Below, in pieces: positions 63,449-64,000 of a stretch of 64,000 nucleotides of DNA. The DNA lies in assembly GCA_000719695.1 (NCBI GenBank), contig JOHN01000053.1:28101-92100 (forward strand). Direction: 5' to 3'. A program made the position numbers and the translations under genes. Source of the stretch: Streptomyces sp. NRRL F-6131 (GTDB lineage: Bacteria; Actinomycetota; Actinomycetes; Streptomycetales; Streptomycetaceae). The number at the start of each line of letters is the position of its first letter. Position 1 is the first letter of the stretch. The notes beneath the pieces are model-generated. The model was not told where the DNA came from and ran no database searches. It saw only the letters and a list, made by a program, of their open reading frames with translations.

Positions 63449-64000
63449 ATGACCGACGCCCTGCCCCGCCGTTTCGTGATCCGCGCCCTCGCCGGTGCCG
63501 GTGCCGGCACCCTCGTCCTCGCCCTCACCGGCTGCGACCCCACCGGAGCCGGTGACCCCGACGGCACCGGCGCCGTCCCACCCTCCGGGCAGCCCGGCGG
63601 CTCGCCCACCGCCGCCCCGGGGACCCCGACCGCGACCGCCACGGACACCCCCACCGGCACCGCCACCCCCTCCGGCGCCCGCCGCCTCGGCGCCGAGTGG
63701 GAGAACCACCTGCGCACCGTGATGTCCTGGCCCGCCTCCGAGGACGTCTGGGGCGAGCAGCTCGCGGACGTCCGCCGGGACGTCGCCGGTCTCGCCCAGG
63801 CCGTCGCGGCCCGTGAACCGGTCGTGGTGATGGCCCGCCCCGAGCAGCGGGACGCCGCGCAGAAGGCCTGCGGACCGTCCGTCGAGGTGCTGCCCATCGC
63901 CGTCGACGACCTGTGGGCGCGGGACACCGTGCCGGTCTTCGTCGAGGAGGGCGGCAAGGTCAAGGGCGTCGACTTCAACTTCAACGGCTGGGGCCGCAAG
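63449..64000 (+). CDS. Exported lipoprotein agmatine deiminase (5' part)
   Basis: 184 residues visible, cut by the window end. The N-terminus LPRRFVIRALAG then LVLALTGC is a Tat-like twin-Arg signal with a lipobox Cys (LTGC). A 50-residue Gly/Pro/Thr linker follows. The body WENHLRTVMSWPASEDVWGE, DDLWARDTVPVF and VDFNFNGWGRK is agmatine-deiminase-like. The catalytic Cys lies beyond the window. A surface-anchored homologue of the preceding enzyme; the WARD in place of WMRD is a small change. Confidence 0.82.
   Translation, partial: MTDALPRRFVIRALAGAGAGTLVLALTGCDPTGAGDPDGTGAVPPSGQPGGSPTAAPGTPTATATDTPTGTATPSGARRLGAEWENHLRTVMSWPASEDVWGEQLADVRRDVAGLAQAVAAREPVVVMARPEQRDAAQKACGPSVEVLPIAVDDLWARDTVPVFVEEGGKVKGVDFNFNGWGRK

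Overview
High-GC DNA (codon third positions almost all G/C, frequent GTG/TTG starts, GGAGG ribosome sites, many ATGA/GTGA stop-start overlaps) with gas vesicle genes, a CebR-like operator, mycothiol-type DinB and PaaX families points to a streptomycete (Streptomyces or Kitasatospora). No mobile element, CRISPR array, tRNA or rRNA gene was seen. Genus and chromosomal position cannot be fixed from the window.

Layout. 1-189: tail of a metallo-beta-lactamase-fold gene. 298-11540: a compact catabolic operon that reads as salicylate (or a related 2-substituted benzoate) via gentisate to fumarate plus pyruvate: aryl-CoA ligase fused to a hotdog thioesterase, FAD hydroxylase fused to an old-yellow-enzyme domain, nitrilase, gentisate dioxygenase, acylpyruvate hydrolase, maleate isomerase, PaaX-type regulator, amidohydrolase. 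11560-16859: small housekeeping and unknown genes (LysE exporter, NUDIX, HAD, helix-turn-helix/TPR regulator) plus a relic of a 3-hydroxybutyryl-CoA dehydrogenase. 17015-22300: prpD-prpB of the methylcitrate cycle, then metE on the other strand behind a cobalamin riboswitch. 22491-30431: acetyltransferases, a YtcJ-type amidohydrolase coupled to an APC permease whose frame is broken at a 20-G tract, a P450, and a histidine-phosphatase-fold protein lacking its catalytic signature. 30575-31860: a second cobalamin riboswitch driving the cobalt transporter cbtBA. 33039-36528: SDR, zinc alcohol dehydrogenase and AI-2E-type membrane protein. 36763-42893: a complete gas vesicle operon (two highly charged accessory proteins, then gvpA-F-G-O-J-L-S-K). 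43262-49155: prolyl oligopeptidase, an 18-codon peptide gene with its own promoter, near-perfect Shine-Dalgarno and downstream hairpin, an E1/ThiF-like enzyme, an MFS exporter and a DUF6058-like protein; this is the best candidate for an undescribed peptide natural-product (RiPP) system. 49173-57108: P450, YciO, Usp, DUF4291, a Ser-x-x repeat protein next to a rhomboid protease, M23 peptidase, GlxA regulator, isochorismatase-like hydrolase. 57457-64000: secreted C15-like protein with Cys replaced by Ser, DinB-like enzyme, FAD oxidase, TetR regulator with a palindromic operator, a cytosolic agmatine deiminase and the start of a second, exported lipoprotein copy.

Themes. B12 status is wired in twice (metE off, cbtBA off when cobalamin is high). 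Low-complexity minisatellites are inserted in several proteins (GvpJ, the AI-2E protein, the PaaX regulator, the charged gas vesicle accessory proteins, the Ser-x-x protein). Several enzymes keep their fold but have lost or changed a key catalytic residue.
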